From assembly GCA_019416865.1 (NCBI GenBank), contig DXWL01000054.1, positions 1 to 7,978 on the forward strand: 7,978 bases of DNA, read 5' to 3'. This document shows positions 6,168-7,978 of this stretch, piece by piece. Source of the stretch: Fusobacterium sp. GTDB taxonomy: Bacteria; Fusobacteriota; Fusobacteriia; Fusobacteriales; Fusobacteriaceae. The notes under the pieces were generated by a model. The model searched no databases and was not told the origin of the DNA. It was given only the letters and a program-made list of their open reading frames with translations. The position numbers and the translations under genes were made by a program. Each line of letters starts with the position of its first letter. Within the stretch, counting starts at the first letter, position 1.

Positions 6168-6205
6168 TTAGCTCACCTCCATATTTATATTTTTATCTTG
6201 CACCA

Positions 6206-6234
6206 AGGATACTACAAATATTTTAAATTGTCAA
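6206..6234 (-). promoter_or_regulatory. Promoter of the trpX leader
   Basis: A perfect TTGACA (6234-6229), a 17-bp spacer and TATCCT (6211-6206, four of six). Transcription would start near 6200, 33 bp before the leader-peptide ATG. It lies 31 bp beyond the purF stop and supplies trpX independently of purF. No TrpR-like operator is evident. Confidence 0.75.
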
Positions 6235-6264
6235 ATTATTTTTTATTTTTTTGATTAATTATTT

Positions 6265-7683
6265 CTAATCTTCTACAGGAACACTCATTGGATATTCTCC
6301 GCTAAAACATCCAACACAATAATTTTTATTTTTTAATGACTTAAGCATATTTTCCATAGAAAGATAATCAAGAGTATCTGCATTTATCTCTTTTCTTATT
6401 TCCTCAACAGATAATCTTGAAGCTATTAATTCCTCTCTGTGAGCTGTATCAATTCCATAATAGCATGAATATTTTACAGCTGGAGAAGCAGATCTGAAAT
6501 GTACTTCTTTTGCTCCGGCTTTTCTTACAATATCTATAAGTATTTTGCTTGTTGTTCCTCTGACAAGAGAATCATCAATAATTACAACTTTTTTTCCTTC
6601 TATATTTATTTTCAAAGGATTAAGTTTTACAGCTACAGCTTGTTCTCTTAATTCCTGGCTTGGTTTTATAAAAGTTCTTCCTATATATTTATTTTTTATA
6701 AGCCCAATACCATAAGGTATTCCACTTTCTTCTGCATAACCTATTGCAGCAGGAATTCCTGAATCAGGAACACCAATTACAATATCTGCCTCCACTTTTT
6801 TCTGTTTTGCCAAAAGTCTTCCTGCTTCTACTCTTGCTTCATAGACATTAATTCCATCTATTATGCTGTCAGGTCTAGCAAAATAAATGTGTTCAAATGA
6901 ACATGGTGCTATTTTTTTGTTGTCAGTATATTTTATCGATTCAACACCATTTTCATCAATAATAACCATTTCTCCTGCTTCAATATCTCTTATAAGCTCT
7001 CCCCCAACAGCATCAATAGCACAAGATTCTGAAGCAAGGAAATAATCTCCTTCTTTGTTAATTCCAAGACAAAGCGGTCTAATTCCATATGGATCTCTTA
7101 CACCTATTAATTTTCCATCAGAAATAATTACCAATGCATAAGCACCTTTTATAGCACTTACTGTACTTCTTACAGCTTCAATCATTCCTGATGCAGCTTT
7201 TCTTGCTATCATTTTTATAATAACTTCTGAATCTATTGTTGTTGTAAATGTTGCTCCCCCATCTTCTAAAAGCTCTCTTATAATTTTAGAATTTGTTAAA
7301 TTCCCATTATGAGCAACAGCAATTTGTCCAAGTTTAAATCTGCTGTCAAGAGGTTGAGCATTTTCTATTCTGCTCTCTCCAGTTGTAGAATATCTTACAT
7401 GACCTATTGCTACATTCCCTTTTAATTTATTTAAAGTTTCAGGAATAAAAACATCTGCTGCAAGTCCCATCCCTTTAAATGTTGTTATATTTCCTTCAAA
7501 AGAAATTGATATTCCGGCACTTTCTTGCCCTCTATGCTGAAGAGCATACAAAGCATAATATACAAAATGAGATGTTTTTAAATTATTTTTTGAAAATACT
7601 CCAAATACTCCACATTCTTCTTCCATTTTATCTTTTTTGAATTCATCTTCCTCGTAAATAGATTCCCCTTTTTCTATTTTCAT
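6265..7683 (-). CDS. purF: Amidophosphoribosyltransferase (glutamine PRPP amidotransferase)
   Basis: The first committed step of purine synthesis: PRPP plus glutamine gives phosphoribosylamine. 472 residues, close to B. subtilis PurF (476). An N-terminal Ntn-hydrolase glutaminase domain carries catalytic C24 (EEECGVFGVF), exposed by removal of a propeptide, and the YALQHRGQESAGI and HVRYSTTG blocks. The C-terminal phosphoribosyltransferase domain carries the PRPP loop VVIIDDSLVRGTTS (about 366-379). Four cysteines, C261, C407, C456 and C459 (CVGC), match the ligands of the [4Fe-4S] cluster of the B. subtilis type, an oxygen-sensitive form. The propeptide (23 residues, acidic and lysine-rich) is longer than the 11 of B. 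subtilis. The frame extends to an ATG at 7731, but AGGAGG lies 4 nt before ATG 7683, and 7731 falls inside a terminator hairpin. No other pur gene is in the window. Confidence 0.97.
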   Translation of the reverse strand: MKIEKGESIYEEDEFKKDKMEEECGVFGVFSKNNLKTSHFVYYALYALQHRGQESAGISISFEGNITTFKGMGLAADVFIPETLNKLKGNVAIGHVRYSTTGESRIENAQPLDSRFKLGQIAVAHNGNLTNSKIIRELLEDGGATFTTTIDSEVIIKMIARKAASGMIEAVRSTVSAIKGAYALVIISDGKLIGVRDPYGIRPLCLGINKEGDYFLASESCAIDAVGGELIRDIEAGEMVIIDENGVESIKYTDNKKIAPCSFEHIYFARPDSIIDGINVYEARVEAGRLLAKQKKVEADIVIGVPDSGIPAAIGYAEESGIPYGIGLIKNKYIGRTFIKPSQELREQAVAVKLNPLKINIEGKKVVIIDDSLVRGTTSKILIDIVRKAGAKEVHFRSASPAVKYSCYYGIDTAHREELIASRLSVEEIRKEINADTLDYLSMENMLKSLKNKNYCVGCFSGEYPMSVPVED

Positions 7684-7720
7684 TTTTCCTCCTAAGTATA
7701 TATAAAAAGTTTTTAACAAA

Positions 7721-7748
7721 TAAAAAAGCATCTCAAATTAAGATGCTT
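7721..7748 (-). terminator. Terminator/attenuator hairpin before purF
   Basis: The stem AAGCATCT (minus strand, 7748-7741) with AGATGCTT (7733-7726), a 7-nt loop, followed by a T-run (TTTTTT) to about 7722. It sits between the promoter and the purF start, about 40 bp before the ATG, so it must be bypassed for purF expression from that promoter. Its 5' arm overlaps the stop codon of the 7747-7857 ORF. Its AAGCA can pair instead with TGCTT (7816-7812) within that ORF. Confidence 0.82.
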
Positions 7749-7857
7749 ACAAAATTACAATATCCTTTAAACTGTTTACACACATATTTACACTTACAGC
7801 ATGGCTGTATAAAGCAGATGAAATTAATTTATTTTTCTTCTTTACCCATGCTTTCAT
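7747..7857 (-). CDS. Small ORF in the purF leader (putative leader peptide)
   Basis: A 36-residue ORF (MKAWVKKKNKLISSALYSHA...) starting at ATG 7857, with AGGAG 5 nt upstream and an extended -10 promoter about 38 bp before it. I do not recognise the peptide. It is basic at the N-terminus and Val/Ser/Asn-rich at the C-terminus, has no membrane segment, and no single amino acid is over-represented enough to name an effector. Its TAA (7749-7747) shares bases with the 5' arm of the terminator before purF. A ribosome terminating here would therefore cover the arm and favour read-through, unlike the trp-type layout. It could instead be a genuine small protein co-transcribed with purF. Confidence 0.6.
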   Translation of the reverse strand: MKAWVKKKNKLISSALYSHAVSVNMCVNSLKDIVIL

Positions 7858-7875
7858 ATTTTCTCCTATAAACAG
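7772..7875 (-). repeat. Inverted repeats inside the purF leader
   Basis: A 7-bp long-range complement, CTGTTTA (7772-7778) with TAAACAG (7869-7875), joins the region just before the small-ORF Shine-Dalgarno sequence to its last third. Within it is a compact hairpin TACAGC-ATG-GCTGTA (7795-7809). Both would form in the leader RNA while it is not being translated. No known purine, PRPP (ykkC-type), ZTP or glycine riboswitch core was recognised. Confidence 0.45.
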
Positions 7876-7894
7876 CTTATATTTTTATGCAAAG

Positions 7895-7923
7895 ATTATA
7901 TCATATTTTTTAAAAATTACTAA
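7895..7923 (-). promoter_or_regulatory. Promoter of purF leader transcript
   Basis: TGATATAAT (7903-7895) is an extended -10 with TTAGTA (7923-7918) 17 bp upstream. The start would be near 7888, giving a leader of about 205 nt before purF. No PurR-like box was recognised. The remaining 7924-7978 is almost pure A+T without a gene. Confidence 0.65.
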
Positions 7924-7978
7924 TATTTTTTTCTTAAAATATAATTTTAATTTTAATATTATTTTAAAGATATTAATT

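Larger units (their letters stand above)
5951..6200 (-). promoter_or_regulatory. Tryptophan attenuator leader of trpX
   Basis: The proposed leader RNA begins near 6200 and contains a Trp-rich leader peptide, alternative helices and two terminators. Segment 1 (6143-6135, the third Trp codon plus CAAAAC) pairs over 9 bp with 6098-6090 (GTTTTGTCA, one G-U). Inside that loop, CAGCAGG (6113-6107) is fully complementary over 7 bp to the 5' arm of the second terminator (CCTGCTG, 5977-5971). It also pairs over 6-7 bp, with G-U pairs, to the 5' arm of the first terminator (6035-6029). A ribosome stalled on the Trp codons would mask segment 1 and free CAGCAGG to act as antiterminator. The components are seen directly; the mechanism is inferred by analogy with trp operon attenuation. 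No T-box or TRAP-type repeats are present. Confidence 0.72.

Noticed and set aside
5951..6200. T-box or TRAP-controlled trpX leader
   Set aside because: No T-box consensus (AGGGUGGNACCGCG-like) and no run of spaced NAG triplets. The GGUGGUGG string is explained by the Trp codons.
7690..7900. Purine, PRPP (ykkC) or ZTP riboswitch before purF
   Set aside because: None of the conserved core strings I know for these classes could be placed. The stretch instead holds an ORF with a ribosome site and a terminator. A covariance search would be decisive.

Overview
The window is very AT-rich (roughly 70-75% A+T by eye). It has strong AGGAG Shine-Dalgarno sequences, AGA/TTA/AAA-biased codons and, in several places, extended -10 promoters of the form TGnTATAAT. 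Together with the gene content this suggests a low-GC anaerobe, most likely a member of the Fusobacteriota (Fusobacterium or a close relative). That assignment is inference from style and content; no rRNA or marker gene is present. All recognised genes are ordinary chromosomal genes, and nothing looks like a phage, a transposon or a CRISPR array.

Layout on the minus strand, read from high to low coordinates: (1) 7978-6265 holds a promoter, a 36-codon small ORF whose stop codon overlaps an intrinsic terminator, and then purF ([4Fe-4S]-type glutamine PRPP amidotransferase). (2) 6264-4671 holds a promoter with a perfect TTGACA box, a 33-codon leader peptide containing three consecutive Trp codons, two tandem terminator hairpins, a TrpX-type lipoprotein (substrate-binding protein of an ABC transporter), a small unknown protein, and a terminator. 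(3) 4644-2601 is a three-gene cluster of endonuclease IV (nfo), a glutathione-peroxidase-family thiol peroxidase and a nitroreductase, which reads as an oxidative-stress and repair operon. (4) 1871-139 holds an RsuA-type 16S rRNA pseudouridine synthase followed 41 bp later by a Xer-like tyrosine recombinase that starts at TTG. Past the recombinase stop lies an AT-rich stretch with a dif-like 11-6-11 palindrome. The only plus-strand gene is an unrecognised 182-residue protein at 1961-2509, divergent from rsuA and convergent with the nitroreductase, with a bidirectional terminator after it.

The most interesting content is regulatory and lies in two stretches that look non-coding at first sight. 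The trpX leader has the parts of a ribosome-mediated tryptophan attenuator: promoter, Shine-Dalgarno sequence, Trp-Trp-Trp peptide, alternative pairings and terminator. This supports tryptophan as the transporter substrate. The purF leader also pairs a translated-looking small ORF with a terminator, but its geometry is opposite: a ribosome at its stop codon would sit on the 5' arm of the terminator, so translation would be expected to promote read-through. Five of the start codons called here differ from the longest-ORF choice, on the strength of Shine-Dalgarno placement (purF, trpX, the small protein, the peroxidase) or remain uncertain (nfo).
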